DNA of 64,000 bases, taken from Pseudomonas fluorescens. Lineage in GTDB: Bacteria; Pseudomonadota; Gammaproteobacteria; Pseudomonadales; Pseudomonadaceae. The notes below the pieces were generated by a model. That model had not been told where the DNA came from. It saw only the letters and a program-made list of their open reading frames with translations, and ran no database searches. Shown one piece after another: positions 45,855 to 55,129 of the stretch. The DNA lies in contig NZ_CP015225.1 in NCBI RefSeq assembly GCF_001623525.1, positions 620,001-684,000 of the forward strand, in the 5' to 3' direction. The translations under genes were made by a program, and so were the position numbers. The number at the start of each line of letters is the position of its first letter. The stretch's first letter is position 1.

Positions 45855-46613
45855 ATGACCGATGAAGCGTTCGCTCAGGCTGATCCTGACTGGCTGGCGT
45901 TGATCAGCGCCGCCCGTGAATGGCTGTCCGGCCCTGTCGGGCAATTTTTGCTGGAAGAAGAACGGCGCATGCTCGAAGACGAGTTGGGCCGGTTCTTCGG
46001 CGGCTATCTGGTGCACTACGGCCCTTCGGCGCAAACGCCGCCGTCGGCACCGCAAGTCCAGCGCAACGTGCGCCTGGGAGCGCCGCTGCCCGGGGTGGAA
46101 ATCGTCTGCGAGGAGCAGGCCTGGCCGTTGAGCGAACATGCCGCCGACGTGGTGGTCATGCAGCACGGCCTGGATTTCTGCCTGTCGCCCCACGGTCTGT
46201 TGCGTGAGGCCGCCAGCAGCGTGCGTCCCGGCGGCCATCTGTTGATCATCGGCATCAACCCCTGGAGCGCTTGGGGCTTGCGTCATGTGTTTGCCCACGA
46301 TGCCTTGCGCCAGGCCCGCTGCATCTCGGCGTCGAGGGTCGGCGACTGGCTCAACCTGCTGGGCTTTGCGCTGGAGAAACGCCGCTTCGGGTGCTATCGT
46401 CCGCCGCTCGCGTCGCCCAAGTGGCAGGCGCGCCTGGCCGGCTGGGAGCGCAAGGCCGGTGATTGGCAGCTCTCCGGTGGTGGTTTCTACCTGCTGGTGG
46501 CACGCAAGATCGCGGTCGGTCTGCGCCCGGTGCGCCAGGCGCGACGCGAGCCGATGGGCAAGCTGATTCCTTTGCCAATGGCCAAGGTCAATCGTCGCCA
46601 CATCGAGCCGTAA
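45855..46613 (+). CDS. SAM-dependent methyltransferase-like protein
   Basis: 252 aa. The fold of class I methyltransferases is suggested by [20 protein letters not shown] and the [16 protein letters not shown] block near 130-140, but the canonical Gly-rich SAM loop at the start of the domain is weak, so activity is uncertain. The C-terminus is basic ([19 protein letters not shown]). The ATG at 45855 follows TTGGAGAA. It lies between gloB and rnhA, a position I recall being conserved in Pseudomonas, which suggests a housekeeping role. The substrate is unknown. Confidence 0.8.
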   Translation: MTDEAFAQADPDWLALISAAREWLSGPVGQFLLEEERRMLEDELGRFFGGYLVHYGPSAQTPPSAPQVQRNVRLGAPLPGVEIVCEEQAWPLSEHAADVVVMQHGLDFCLSPHGLLREAASSVRPGGHLLIIGINPWSAWGLRHVFAHDALRQARCISASRVGDWLNLLGFALEKRRFGCYRPPLASPKWQARLAGWERKAGDWQLSGGGFYLLVARKIAVGLRPVRQARREPMGKLIPLPMAKVNRRHIEP

Positions 46614-46702
46614 CCTTTTTCAATGGTGCTTGCCGGCATTGGGCTGCGGGTGTTGTCGGGCCTGATCGGCGGGCCTTTGCATTTTTTCCTGGATAGATTG
46701 GC

Positions 46703-47155
46703 ATGAGCGATAGCGTAGAACTCTTCACTGATGGCGCCTGCAAGGGCAACCCCGGTCCGGGCGGCTGGGGCGCGTTGCTGGTGTGCAAGGGCGTGGAGAA
46801 GGAGCTCTGGGGCGGCGAAGCCAATACCACCAACAATCGCATGGAGCTGATGGGCGCCATCCGTGGCCTGGAGGAGCTCAAGCGGCCCTGCGATGTGCTG
46901 CTGGTGACCGACTCCCAGTACGTCATGAAAGGCATCAACGAATGGATGGCGAACTGGAAGAAACGCGGCTGGAAGACGGCGGCGAAGGAACCGGTAAAAA
47001 ACGCCGACCTCTGGAAACTGCTGGATGAACAGGTCAACCGCCACAACGTCACCTGGAAATGGGTGCGCGGCCACATCGGCCACCACGGCAACGAACGGGC
47101 CGACCAGTTGGCCAATCGTGGGGTGGATGAGGTGCGGGGCTACAAGCAGGCTTGA
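46703..47155 (+). CDS. rnhA: RnhA, ribonuclease HI
   Basis: 150 aa. Degrades the RNA strand of RNA-DNA hybrids (R-loops, Okazaki primers). All four metal-binding acids are in place: Asp10 ([17 protein letters not shown]), Glu48 ([10 protein letters not shown]), Asp70 (LLVTDSQYV) and Asp134 (HHGNERAD). Lys/Trp-rich substrate-binding helices ([13 protein letters not shown]) are also present. It lies upstream of dnaQ, as in many gammaproteobacteria, but a REPIN now lies between them. Confidence 0.97.
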   Translation: MSDSVELFTDGACKGNPGPGGWGALLVCKGVEKELWGGEANTTNNRMELMGAIRGLEELKRPCDVLLVTDSQYVMKGINEWMANWKKRGWKTAAKEPVKNADLWKLLDEQVNRHNVTWKWVRGHIGHHGNERADQLANRGVDEVRGYKQA

Positions 47156-47190
47156 TAGAGACGTTGTCATGATCTGGGCAGGATGACACC

Positions 47191-47282
47191 TGTGGCGAGG
47201 GAGCTTGCTCCCGCTCGGTTGCGCAGCGACCGCCCGAAGGGGCCTGCTTCGCAGTCCAGCGGGAGCAAGCTCCCTCGCCACA
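47191..47282. repeat. REPIN, short class (92 bp)
   Basis: Between rnhA and dnaQ. Apart from one base in the loop it is identical to the copy at 51037, and nearly identical in reverse to the copy at 54024. Confidence 0.93.
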
Positions 47283-47356
47283 GGTGCGGCACCGCGTTCC
47301 GTGAGCGTGCTAATATCCGCGCTTTTGCAAGACTGCCCGCTGAGAGCTGAACACTG

Positions 47357-48118
47357 ATGGCCAACAGATCTGTAGTACTGGATACCGAAACCACCGGCAT
47401 GCCGGTGACCGATGGTCACCGGATTATTGAAATCGGTTGTGTCGAGCTGATCGGCCGGCGCCTGACCGGTCGCCATTTCCACGTTTACCTGCAACCGGAT
47501 CGCGAAAGCGACGAAGGCGCCATTGGCGTGCACGGCATCACCAACGAATTTCTGGTGGGCAAGCCGCGTTTCGCCGAAGTGGCCGACGAGTTCTTCGAAT
47601 TCATCCAGGGCGCGCAGTTGATCATCCACAACGCGGCGTTCGACGTCGGGTTCATCAATAACGAATTCGCCCTGATGGGCCAGCACGACCGGGCTGACAT
47701 TACCCAGCATTGCACCATCCTCGACACCTTGATGATGGCCAGGGAACGTCACCCCGGGCAGCGCAACAGCCTCGATGCCTTGTGCAAGCGCTATGGCGTC
47801 GACAACTCCGGTCGTGAACTGCACGGCGCCTTGCTCGACTCCGAGATCCTGGCCGACGTCTACCTGACCATGACCGGCGGCCAGACCAGCCTGTCCCTGG
47901 CCGGTAACGCCTCGGACGGCAATGGTACTGGCGAAGGCTCCGGCAACCAGGCCACGGAGATCCGGCGTTTGCCCGCTGACCGCCAGCCATCGCGGATTAT
48001 CCGCGCCAGCGAAAGCGACCTGGCCGAACATGCCGCGCGTCTGGAAGCCATCGCCAAGTCTGCAGGCGCTCCGGCATTGTGGACGCAGTTGGCCGAGGCA
48101 CAGGCCGCCACGCACTGA
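47357..48118 (+). CDS. dnaQ: DnaQ, DNA polymerase III epsilon subunit (proofreading exonuclease)
   Basis: 253 aa. The 3'-5' exonuclease domain has the DEDDh set: Asp9 and Glu11 (VVLDTETTG), Asp in IHNAAFDVGFI, and His/Asp in HGALLDSEILADVYL. A Gly/Asn/Ser linker (about 178-205) leads to the C-terminal segment that binds the alpha subunit. It ensures replication fidelity in the Pol III core. The start follows the rnhA REPIN and an intergenic promoter region containing a TAATAT run near 47311. Confidence 0.97.
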   Translation: MANRSVVLDTETTGMPVTDGHRIIEIGCVELIGRRLTGRHFHVYLQPDRESDEGAIGVHGITNEFLVGKPRFAEVADEFFEFIQGAQLIIHNAAFDVGFINNEFALMGQHDRADITQHCTILDTLMMARERHPGQRNSLDALCKRYGVDNSGRELHGALLDSEILADVYLTMTGGQTSLSLAGNASDGNGTGEGSGNQATEIRRLPADRQPSRIIRASESDLAEHAARLEAIAKSAGAPALWTQLAEAQAATH

Positions 48119-48445
48119 TGAAACCCTATGAGAGCCATGCTGTTCATTCAAGGTAAGTAAAGAGCCTGTGGCGAGGGAGCTTGCTCCCGCTGGGCTGCGT
48201 AGCAGCCCCTTTTTGTGAGCGCTTCGCACTCAAGCGGGAGCAAGCTCCCTCGCCACAATGATCCAGGCAATCCTTGTGTGAGCTACTGCATCCATCGTTC
48301 ATTTCTCGCCACAATCGCCACGACCTTCTACCCTGAGGTAACGGGCAGGCTACGGATCCCGCTTGATGTGTGAAGATTTGAAAGGCAAGGGCAATGGATG
48401 GCACCACGCCGTTGGTTGTCTCAAGGAATGAGGACCTTCCCCAGT
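48119..48445. other. Intergenic region with REPIN
   Basis: Apart from the REPIN at 48167-48257, I see no strong structure or gene in this 327-base stretch before the GNAT gene. The promoter for the GNAT gene must be here. Confidence 0.5.
48167..48257. repeat. REPIN, short class (91 bp)
   Basis: Usual arms; the loop reads GGGCTGCGTAGCAGCCCC. It lies downstream of dnaQ. Confidence 0.92.
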
Positions 48446-49060
48446 ATGCAACCGGTCATGAATCCCAAGCACCCCGGGTTGTCGGTGCGCATCGTCGATG
48501 ACGGCTTTGCCGCTTATATCTGGGGCAGTGACTTCAGCTTCGAAGTCAGCGACTACGCGACGGCGCAGATCGGCCGGCCCGTCAGCCAATGGCCGGTGAC
48601 GCCCATTGTTCCCTATCGCAAGTGCTATGGCATCGATCCCGAGGAATTCAGCAGCTTCCGCAATGCCCCGGACAGCGAGATTTTCATGGCCTATCTCGAC
48701 GACCAGCCCGTGGGGCATCTGGTCGTCAGTACCAACTGGAACGGCTACGCCCACATCGACGAGTTGGCGGTGCACGCCCCGGCCCGTCGCCACGGGGTGG
48801 CCAAGGCATTGCTCGATGTCGCCCAGTTCTGGAGCCGCAAGAAAAAACTGCCGGGCATCATGCTCGAAACCCAGAACAACAATCTGGGGGCATGCCGGCT
48901 CTATGAACGTTGCGGCTACGTGCTCGGTGGTATCGATCACCTGCGCTATCGCGGCATTGACCGACATACCGCCGAAGTGGCGTTGTTCTGGTACCGGCTG
49001 TTCGACGATCCGCTGGGCATGTCGATCAGTGGCTCAGCAACGCCTCGGCTTGTTCCGTAA
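48446..49060 (+). CDS. GNAT-family N-acetyltransferase
   Basis: 204 aa from the ATG at 48446; in-frame ATGs at 48398, 48428 and 48458 are also possible and ribosome sites do not clearly decide. The GNAT acetyl-CoA motif is visible around IDELAVHAPARRHGVAKALL (motif A, R/Q-x-x-G-x-A type RRHGVA), then MLETQNNNLGACRLYERCGY (motif B). Substrate unknown. Its 3' end overlaps the convergent LysR gene by 35 bases, so the last residues (SGSATPRLVP) are encoded opposite the LysR C-terminus. Confidence 0.85.
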   Translation: MQPVMNPKHPGLSVRIVDDGFAAYIWGSDFSFEVSDYATAQIGRPVSQWPVTPIVPYRKCYGIDPEEFSSFRNAPDSEIFMAYLDDQPVGHLVVSTNWNGYAHIDELAVHAPARRHGVAKALLDVAQFWSRKKKLPGIMLETQNNNLGACRLYERCGYVLGGIDHLRYRGIDRHTAEVALFWYRLFDDPLGMSISGSATPRLVP

Positions 49061-49919
49061 CCCGTTCCAGCAGCGATTGGACAGCGGGTGAGGGCGGCGT
49101 GCCGTTCAGGCTCAAGGCGTAGAGACCAATCGCAATGGCGGGCGATACCGGGCAGACGTCCAGGCCACTGCCCTTGGCACCCGAGGCAGTGAACGGGTCG
49201 ACGATGGCAAGGCCTTCGCCGGCCTCGACCATCGCGCGCATCATCTGATGGGTCTGGACGCGGATCTGGATCATCGGCGCCGGACGCAGCGCCGCCAGTT
49301 TATGCTCGAACGCCGGGCTCAGCGGGTCATGGCCATCCAGGCCTACCAACGGCTGGCCTGCCAGGTCCTGGAGCGAAATGTATTTCTGTCGTGGTTGCAG
49401 CCAGCCGTGAGGTGCCAGCAATTGCAGTTTGCCCTGGGCGATCATCTGGCAATGGATGTCGGGGTGTTCGGGGTCGTGCAAGCTCAGGCCCAGGTCACTT
49501 TCACGCAACAGCAGGCTGTGGACGATGTCGCGGGTCGGTTGGCTGAGCAGGGTGCAGGGCGCATCCGGATGGCGGCGACGCAGGGCGGCGATGCTCTGGG
49601 GCAACAACTGCTGGGCCAGCGGCGGGGTGCAGATAATGCGCAAGGGTGGCGCCTGATAGTGTTTCAGGCTGCTGGCCAGGCGCTGCACCGGTTCGAGGGT
49701 GTCGTACACCCGCGTGATGCCGTCGCGCAGTTCAAGGGTTTCCCGGGTGGCCTGCAGGCGTCCGCGCACGCTGGCAAACAGCATGAAGCCCAACTGGGCC
49801 TCGGCATCGCGCAGGATCGCCTCGACCTCCGCCACCGGCAGTTGCAGCCATTCGGCCGCCGTGCCGAGGTGACCGGTCTGCAGCAGCGCCTGGATCACTT
49901 CGATGTGGCGTAAACGCAT
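49026..49919 (-). CDS. LysR-family transcriptional regulator
   Basis: 297 aa. An N-terminal winged helix (HIEVIQALLQTGHLGTAAEW) matches LysR but is divergent in the recognition helix. The substrate-binding domain follows (about 90-290), with LRIICTPPLAQQLLPQSIA and a late VEAGEGLAIVDPFTA block. Regulators of this type often control neighbouring genes; the nearest divergent gene is the small protein gene upstream, which is also leftward, so no obvious target can be named. It overlaps the end of the GNAT gene by 35 bases in convergent orientation. Confidence 0.9.
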   Translation of the reverse strand: MRLRHIEVIQALLQTGHLGTAAEWLQLPVAEVEAILRDAEAQLGFMLFASVRGRLQATRETLELRDGITRVYDTLEPVQRLASSLKHYQAPPLRIICTPPLAQQLLPQSIAALRRRHPDAPCTLLSQPTRDIVHSLLLRESDLGLSLHDPEHPDIHCQMIAQGKLQLLAPHGWLQPRQKYISLQDLAGQPLVGLDGHDPLSPAFEHKLAALRPAPMIQIRVQTHQMMRAMVEAGEGLAIVDPFTASGAKGSGLDVCPVSPAIAIGLYALSLNGTPPSPAVQSLLERVTEQAEALLSH

Positions 49920-50005
49920 GCAAGAAGTCCATGTTCGGCGGGTGAGCCATTGAGTGGCTGAATCCTAACCCAAGTCCGGGCATGACTTCTGCTCATAACT
50001 GCCAG

Positions 50006-50269
50006 TTATGAAGCTATTTGCGTTTCAGTGGGTGTTTGAGCTTGCAGTGGCGTTTCCGGTTCGCGCGTCAGTTCGATTTGAGATTGCACCAGAATAAATT
50101 TTCCGTCTTCGAGTTTGTTGACTCGATCACCGATAGCCAACTTATAGGTGGTGACAGGCTCCTTGCCGTTTCCGTCGGGCGACGGGGTCGATTCCTGAAA
50201 CTCATGCACCGAATAGACGCGACCTTCGGCGTCCCGCGCATGAAATTGTCCGACAAGTACTGCTGCCAT
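50006..50269 (-). CDS. Small conserved hypothetical protein
   Basis: 87 aa, not recognised as a named family. It begins MAAVLVGQFHARDAEGRVYSV and includes VHEFQES, then YKLAIGDRVNKLEDGKFIL. The sequence is beta-rich with a Pro/Thr/Gln tail and no signal or helix. A ribosome site (AGAGG) is 11 bases upstream. Similar short proteins are, I believe, common in fluorescent Pseudomonas. It ends 86 bases before the start of the LysR gene in the same orientation. Confidence 0.75.
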   Translation of the reverse strand: MAAVLVGQFHARDAEGRVYSVHEFQESTPSPDGNGKEPVTTYKLAIGDRVNKLEDGKFILVQSQIELTREPETPLQAQTPTETQIAS

Positions 50270-50454
50270 CGCTTAGAACCTCTGGAAATAAATCACTCGA
50301 TTTGCGGTTCTGTAGACCCTGGTCAAGCGCGGTAAGTTTTCCTACATGAAAAAAATAGTCCAGCCGCCAGGTTTTCGTCGCTCCACTGGTCCAATTGTCA
50401 CCCCGATCATCTATAACTACAGGCTCCTTTGAGCCGATAGTCGAGAAGCCTCTC

Positions 50455-51012
50455 ATGAGTAATGTCTACACAGTGGCCGTTTTGGTGGGCAGCCTGCGCA
50501 AGGCATCGATCAACCGCAAGGTGGCGCTGGCACTGGCTGACCTGGCGCCAGCGAACCTCAAGCTGAACATCGTCGAGATCGGCGAGCTACCACTTTATAA
50601 CGAAGACATTGATGTAGCGCCGCCGGCAGCCTACACCACATTCCGCCAGCAGGTGGGCGCGGCCGACGCCTTGTTGTTCGTCACGCCAGAGTACAACCGC
50701 TCGGTACCGGCACCGCTGAAAAATGCCATCGATGTCGGCTCGCGTCCCTATGGCCAGAGTTGCCTGAGTGGCAAGCCGGGCGCGGTGATCAGTGCATCGC
50801 CGGGCGCCATCGGTGGTTTTGGTGCCAACCATCATTTGCGCCAGTCCCTGGTGTTCCTCAATGTGCCTTGCATGCAGCAACCGGAAGCCTACCTGAGCGG
50901 CGCCGGGACGGCGTTCGACGAGGCGGGCAATCTCTCGGAGTCCGTGCGGCCGTTCCTGCAGACATTTATCGATGCCTATGGCAAGTGGGTCGAGCAGCAC
51001 AAGAAGGCCTGA
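50455..51012 (+). CDS. NADPH-dependent FMN reductase (ChrR/YieF-like flavoprotein)
   Basis: 185 aa flavodoxin-like protein. The FMN-binding loop near the start reads VLVGSLRKASINRKVA (LxGSxRxxS-type motif), and TPEYNRSVPAPLKNAID is the family's second hallmark. The SASPGAIGGFGANHHLRQSL block follows. Homologues reduce quinones, chromate and other acceptors and protect against oxidative stress. The ATG at 50455 is chosen from the family N-terminus. It is followed by a REPIN and arsRB, but it is shorter than ArsH and does not look like it. Confidence 0.9.
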   Translation: MSNVYTVAVLVGSLRKASINRKVALALADLAPANLKLNIVEIGELPLYNEDIDVAPPAAYTTFRQQVGAADALLFVTPEYNRSVPAPLKNAIDVGSRPYGQSCLSGKPGAVISASPGAIGGFGANHHLRQSLVFLNVPCMQQPEAYLSGAGTAFDEAGNLSESVRPFLQTFIDAYGKWVEQHKKA

Positions 51013-51036
51013 TGTTCCGAGGCTCCAGATAACCCC

Positions 51037-51127
51037 GTGGCGAGGGAGCTTGCTCCCGCTCGGTTGCGCAGCAACCGCCCGAAGGGGCCTGCTTCGCAGT
51101 CCAGCGGGAGCAAGCTCCCTCGCCACA
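51037..51127. repeat. REPIN, short class (91 bp)
   Basis: Between the FMN reductase and arsR. It differs by one base from the element at 47191, and the first bases after each (CAGGTGC-like) also match. Confidence 0.93.
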
Positions 51128-51154
51128 GGTGCAACTTCAAATCCCCGCTTTACT

Positions 51155-51180
51155 GGATATTCGAATTTCCATATATTCGC
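51155..51180. promoter_or_regulatory. Probable ArsR operator
   Basis: CGAAT-N8-ATTCG at 51162-51179 is nested in two GATATTCG/ATATATTCG repeats, 30 bases before the arsR start. AT-rich imperfect dyads like this are typical ArsR binding sites. The site is seen directly; its use is inferred. Confidence 0.55.
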
Positions 51181-51209
51181 CCCTTCGTACCTCCAGGCCG
51201 TCCTTAGCC

Positions 51210-51560
51210 ATGTCTGATTCCCACAATCCCGTCGATGTCTTCAAGGCGCTGGCCGACGACACCCGTACGCGCATTGCGCTGCTGGTGGCCCGTGAAGGCG
51301 AGTTGTGTGTCTGTGAACTCACCGCCGCGCTGGACCTGAGCCAGCCGAAGATCTCCCGGCACCTGGCGCAGTTGCGTAACGCCAGCCTGCTCAGCGATCG
51401 GCGCCAGGGGCAATGGGTCTACTACCGTCTGCATCCGCAGTTGCCGGCCTGGGTCAGCAATTTGCTGGAGCAGGCGTTGGCAGCCAACACAGCGTGGCTG
51501 ATGGCGGATGTCGAGCGTTTGGGTGCCATGGCTGATCGTCCGGTGGCGCGTTGCTGCTGA
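51210..51560 (+). CDS. arsR: ArsR, arsenite-responsive repressor
   Basis: 116 aa from the ATG at 51210. It has a winged helix-turn-helix ([20 protein letters not shown]), preceded by the metal site [11 protein letters not shown] with Cys33 and Cys35, as in arsenite/antimonite sensors. It should repress arsB until arsenite binds. The C-terminus ends in RCC, whose two Cys may add a ligand. arsB starts 37 bases later. Confidence 0.95.
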   Translation: MSDSHNPVDVFKALADDTRTRIALLVAREGELCVCELTAALDLSQPKISRHLAQLRNASLLSDRRQGQWVYYRLHPQLPAWVSNLLEQALAANTAWLMADVERLGAMADRPVARCC

Positions 51561-51597
51561 TTTCGTCTTTTCAATCCTCCTTCCAAGGCTGTTGCGC

Positions 51598-52881
51598 ATG
51601 CTGATCGCGTCATTGATTTTCCTGCTGACCATTACGTTGGTGATCTGGCAGCCCAAGGGGCTTGGCGTCGGCTGGAGCGCGACGCTCGGCGCGCTGCTGG
51701 CGTTGTTGAGCGGGGTGGTGCAGGTCGGTGACATTGCGCTGGTCTGGCAGATTATCTGGAACGCCACCGGTACGTTTGTCGCGCTGATCATCATCAGTCT
51801 GTTGCTGGACGAGGCGGGATTCTTCGCCTGGGCAGCGCTGCATGTGGCCCGGTGGGGACGAGGCAGTGGACGCAAGCTGTTTGCCTTTATGGTGCTGTTG
51901 GGGGCACTGGTGTCGGCCCTGTTCGCCAATGACGGGGCGGCGTTGATCCTGACGCCCATCGTGATCTCGATGCTGCTGGCGCTGCGTTTTTCCCCGGCGG
52001 CGACCCTGGCATTCGTGATGGGCGCCGGTTTCATTGCCGACAGCGCGAGCCTGCCGCTGGTGGTGTCGAACCTGGTGAACATTGTCTCGGCGGACTTCTT
52101 CGGCATTGGCTTCAACCGCTACGCGGCGGTCATGGTGCCGGTGAACCTGGTCAGCGTGGCGGCCAGCCTGGCGATCTTGCTGTGGTTCTTTCGTCGCGAC
52201 ATCCCGGGTGACTACGACCCCGATCAACTGGACGATCCGGCGACGGCGATCCACGACAAGGCAACGTTTTATGCCGGCTGGGTGGTGTTGGTGATCCTGC
52301 TGCTGGGCTGCTTTGCGCTGGAGCCGCTGGGGATTCCCATCAGCGCGATCTCGGCGGTCTGCGCTGCGTTGCTGCTGGCGGTCGCGGCCCGCGGCCACAA
52401 GATTTCCACCCGCAAGGCGATGAAGGAAGCGCCCTGGCAGATCGTGATCTTCTCCCTCGGCATGTACCTGGTGGTCTATGGCCTGCGCAATGCCGGGCTG
52501 ACCGGCTACCTGGCCCATTGGCTCGACGGCTTTGCCGAATATGGCGTGTGGGGGGCGGCCATGGGCACCGGCGTGCTGACGGCGTTGCTCTCGTCGGCCA
52601 TGAACAATTTGCCGACGGTGCTGGTCGGCGCCTTGTCCATCGATGCCAGTCAGGCCACCGGGGTGGTGAAGGAGGCGATGATCTACGCCAACGTCATCGG
52701 CAGCGACCTGGGCCCGAAAATCACCCCGATCGGTAGCCTGGCGACTTTGCTGTGGTTGCATGTGCTGGAGCGCAAGAACATCCGGATCGGCTGGGGGTAC
52801 TACTTCAAGGTCGGGATCGTGCTGACGGTGCCGGTGTTGCTGGTGACGTTGGCGGCGCTGGCGGTGCGGTTGTCCTTCTAG
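51598..52881 (+). CDS. arsB: ArsB, arsenite efflux pump
   Basis: 427 aa polytopic membrane protein of the ArsB/NhaD superfamily that extrudes arsenite and antimonite. The family blocks [20 protein letters not shown] (about 102-121) and the C-terminal [14 protein letters not shown] and [20 protein letters not shown] are conserved. The ATG at 51598 is preferred because the upstream frame overlaps arsR. No arsC follows: a REP pair and DUF1853 come next, so arsenate reduction must be provided elsewhere or the operon serves arsenite only. Confidence 0.96.
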   Translation: MLIASLIFLLTITLVIWQPKGLGVGWSATLGALLALLSGVVQVGDIALVWQIIWNATGTFVALIIISLLLDEAGFFAWAALHVARWGRGSGRKLFAFMVLLGALVSALFANDGAALILTPIVISMLLALRFSPAATLAFVMGAGFIADSASLPLVVSNLVNIVSADFFGIGFNRYAAVMVPVNLVSVAASLAILLWFFRRDIPGDYDPDQLDDPATAIHDKATFYAGWVVLVILLLGCFALEPLGIPISAISAVCAALLLAVAARGHKISTRKAMKEAPWQIVIFSLGMYLVVYGLRNAGLTGYLAHWLDGFAEYGVWGAAMGTGVLTALLSSAMNNLPTVLVGALSIDASQATGVVKEAMIYANVIGSDLGPKITPIGSLATLLWLHVLERKNIRIGWGYYFKVGIVLTVPVLLVTLAALAVRLSF

Positions 52882-52900
52882 ACCAGACCGAATTGACGTC

Positions 52901-52979
52901 ATCGCGAGCAAGCTCCCACATTGGAATGCAACATCCTCTAGGAATGTGATCCCTTGTGGGCGAGCTTGCTCGCGATGAG
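52901..52979. repeat. REP pair, second family
   Basis: TCGCGAGCAAGCTCCCACA and TGTGGGCGAGCTTGCTCGCG flank a spacer of about 40 bases, downstream of arsB. Confidence 0.85.
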
Positions 52980-53001
52980 GCCCTGACAGGCAGCACAAGG
53001 C

Positions 53002-53967
53002 TCAGCCATTACCCGGCACATCCGGCCAAAGATCGGCCACCAGGAATAGCCGCTCAGCTTCTTCCCACTCGCCCTCGGCATTTTCAGTCAGGCGCACCAT
53101 CAGTTGCGCCGGCGCCATCGGGTCGAGGGCCATTCGCCAGGCCTCCAGTTGCTCGGTGCTCCAGGTCTGCTCCGCCGGATAATGGGCCGGGGCCAACCAG
53201 GCGGCGCGGGGCAGGGGTTGCCAGCGCCCAGGTGGGCGCTGGGCGATGAATGCAGGCCAATCCCGCTGATGCAGCCAACTGCCCCGCAAATGCCGGGGGT
53301 GCGCACCGGTCGGTGGGTCGGCGTGGCCTGGCCAGGGGTAGAGCAGGTAGCCGCCGAGCCAGAGCTCGGAGCGGAATACCTCGAGACCGGTCGGCTCAAT
53401 ACCCAGTGCCGCCAGGGCCTCACGGCTTTCCGGGCGGGCCGAGATCGGCAACTGGTGTTCGCGCAGATGGGCCAGCTTGCGGTCAAGCCGGTCATGGCAC
53501 CCCGGACCCAGCCATTGCGCGGCGTCCCGCCCGTTACCTTGTTGCGGGCCGAGGTACAACTTGATCGCCAGCTCCAGATGATGGATGCCGTCACGATCGC
53601 GTAGCAGCAGGTCCAGTTCGCCCAGGGTATGGCCTTCGTGGCGGATCGGCAGGTTCGCGGCAATCAGCTCGATGCCGGGAGCGTGCTGCACGGCGAACTG
53701 CCACAGCCTTTCGTAATACAGGCCCAGGCGTCGCGTCCGTCCCAGGGACAGGCAGTGCAGCAACGGGTAGCTGTCGCGGTCCAGTTGTCGCAGCCAGTGT
53801 TCCAGTCGATGGGGATCCTGCACCCAGTCACTGCCGGCCAGGGGATGGCGCTGGGGCCAGGGCGTGTCGATGAGCATCGGCGGGGCGATGATCGCCCACG
53901 CGAGGTCGCGCACTTCGGGATGGTGCAGGCGGCGGGGCAAGTCCAGCAATTCAGGGAACAGGATCAT
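53002..53967 (-). CDS. DUF1853-family protein
   Basis: 321 aa. The DUF1853 pattern is clear: [14 protein letters not shown] (79-92), [20 protein letters not shown] (101-120), [12 protein letters not shown] (129-140) and [20 protein letters not shown]. Conserved Glu117, Asp119, Glu132 and Lys136 could form a restriction-nuclease-like active site, but I cannot show this. No signal peptide. It is leftward, convergent with arsB and divergent from nadK, with a REPIN upstream. The role is unknown. Confidence 0.8.
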   Translation of the reverse strand: MILFPELLDLPRRLHHPEVRDLAWAIIAPPMLIDTPWPQRHPLAGSDWVQDPHRLEHWLRQLDRDSYPLLHCLSLGRTRRLGLYYERLWQFAVQHAPGIELIAANLPIRHEGHTLGELDLLLRDRDGIHHLELAIKLYLGPQQGNGRDAAQWLGPGCHDRLDRKLAHLREHQLPISARPESREALAALGIEPTGLEVFRSELWLGGYLLYPWPGHADPPTGAHPRHLRGSWLHQRDWPAFIAQRPPGRWQPLPRAAWLAPAHYPAEQTWSTEQLEAWRMALDPMAPAQLMVRLTENAEGEWEEAERLFLVADLWPDVPGNG

Positions 53968-54023
53968 TTTGCGAGCATAGCCGCTATGCGGCCAATGCTG
54001 TCAATTCAGGAAGGTAAAGACCC

Positions 54024-54115
54024 TGTGGCAAGGGAGCTTGCTCCCGCTGGACTGCGAAGCAGGCCCCTTGGGGCGGTTGCTGCGCAACCGAGCGGGAGCA
54101 AGCTCCCTCGCCACG
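54024..54115. repeat. REPIN, short class (92 bp), inverted orientation
   Basis: Reverse complement of the 47191/51037 type: the loop TGGACTGCGAAGCAGGCCCC is the complement of theirs. It lies between DUF1853 and nadK. Confidence 0.93.
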
Positions 54116-54238
54116 GTGATTCAGGTACCCCTTGAATAACAGCATTGCGCCACGGTGAAGGCTTAAAGAATTTTGTCTATGGAGCGCTTTCGCCCATAAT
54201 CGTGTTTTTCGCCCGCCGCAGACCCTCGCAGGAGCCTC

Positions 54239-55129
54239 ATGGAGCAATTTCGCAATATCGGCATCATCGGTCGCCTGGGCAGTTCGCAGGTGTTGGACAC
54301 CGTTCGCCGTCTCAAACGTTTCCTCCTGGAGCGACACCTGCATGTGATCCTCGAAGACACCATCGCCGAAGTCTTGCCGGGCCATGGCTTGCAGACGTCG
54401 TCGCGCAAGATGCTGGGCGAGGTCTGCGACATGGTCATCGTGGTCGGCGGCGACGGCAGCCTGCTGGGGGCTGCCCGGGCCCTGGCGCGGCACAACATCC
54501 CGGTGCTGGGGATCAACCGGGGCAGCCTGGGGTTCCTCACCGATATCCGCCCTGACGAGCTGGAAACCAAGGTCGCCGAGGTGCTGGACGGCCACTACCT
54601 GGTGGAAAACCGTTTCCTGCTGCAAGCCGAGGTCCGTCGTCACGCCGAGGCCATTGGCCAGGGCGATGCCCTCAATGACGTGGTGCTGCACCCCGGCAAG
54701 TCCACGCGCATGATCGAATTCGAGCTGTACATCGACGGCCAGTTCGTCTGCAGCCAGAAGGCCGACGGCCTGATCGTCGCGACCCCGACCGGTTCCACGG
54801 CCTATGCACTGTCGGCCGGCGGACCGATCATGCACCCCAAGCTCGACGCTATTGTGATTGTGCCCATGTACCCCCATACCTTGTCTGGGCGACCGATTGT
54901 GGTCGATGGCAACAGTGAGCTGAAAATCGTCGTGTCCAAGGATATGCAGATCTACCCGCAAGTGTCCTGTGACGGCCAGAACCATTTCACCTGCGCGCCG
55001 GGTGACACCATCACCGTCAGCAAAAAAGCGCAGAAGCTGCGCCTGATCCATCCGCTGGATCACAATTACTATGAAGTCTGCCGGACCAAGCTCGGCTGGG
55101 GAAGTCGGTTGGGGGGTGGAGGCGACTGA
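54239..55129 (+). CDS. nadK: NadK, NAD kinase
   Basis: 296 aa. Phosphorylates NAD+ to NADP+. The GGDGS motif (70-74) in VIVVGGDGSLLG is diagnostic, and LNDVVLHPG and ATPTGSTAYALSAGGP complete the active site. The usual NE/D motif is ND here, as in other gammaproteobacteria. CAGGAG precedes the ATG. Its stop overlaps the start of the following phosphatase (TGATG), so translation is coupled. Confidence 0.97.
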   Translation: MEQFRNIGIIGRLGSSQVLDTVRRLKRFLLERHLHVILEDTIAEVLPGHGLQTSSRKMLGEVCDMVIVVGGDGSLLGAARALARHNIPVLGINRGSLGFLTDIRPDELETKVAEVLDGHYLVENRFLLQAEVRRHAEAIGQGDALNDVVLHPGKSTRMIEFELYIDGQFVCSQKADGLIVATPTGSTAYALSAGGPIMHPKLDAIVIVPMYPHTLSGRPIVVDGNSELKIVVSKDMQIYPQVSCDGQNHFTCAPGDTITVSKKAQKLRLIHPLDHNYYEVCRTKLGWGSRLGGGGD

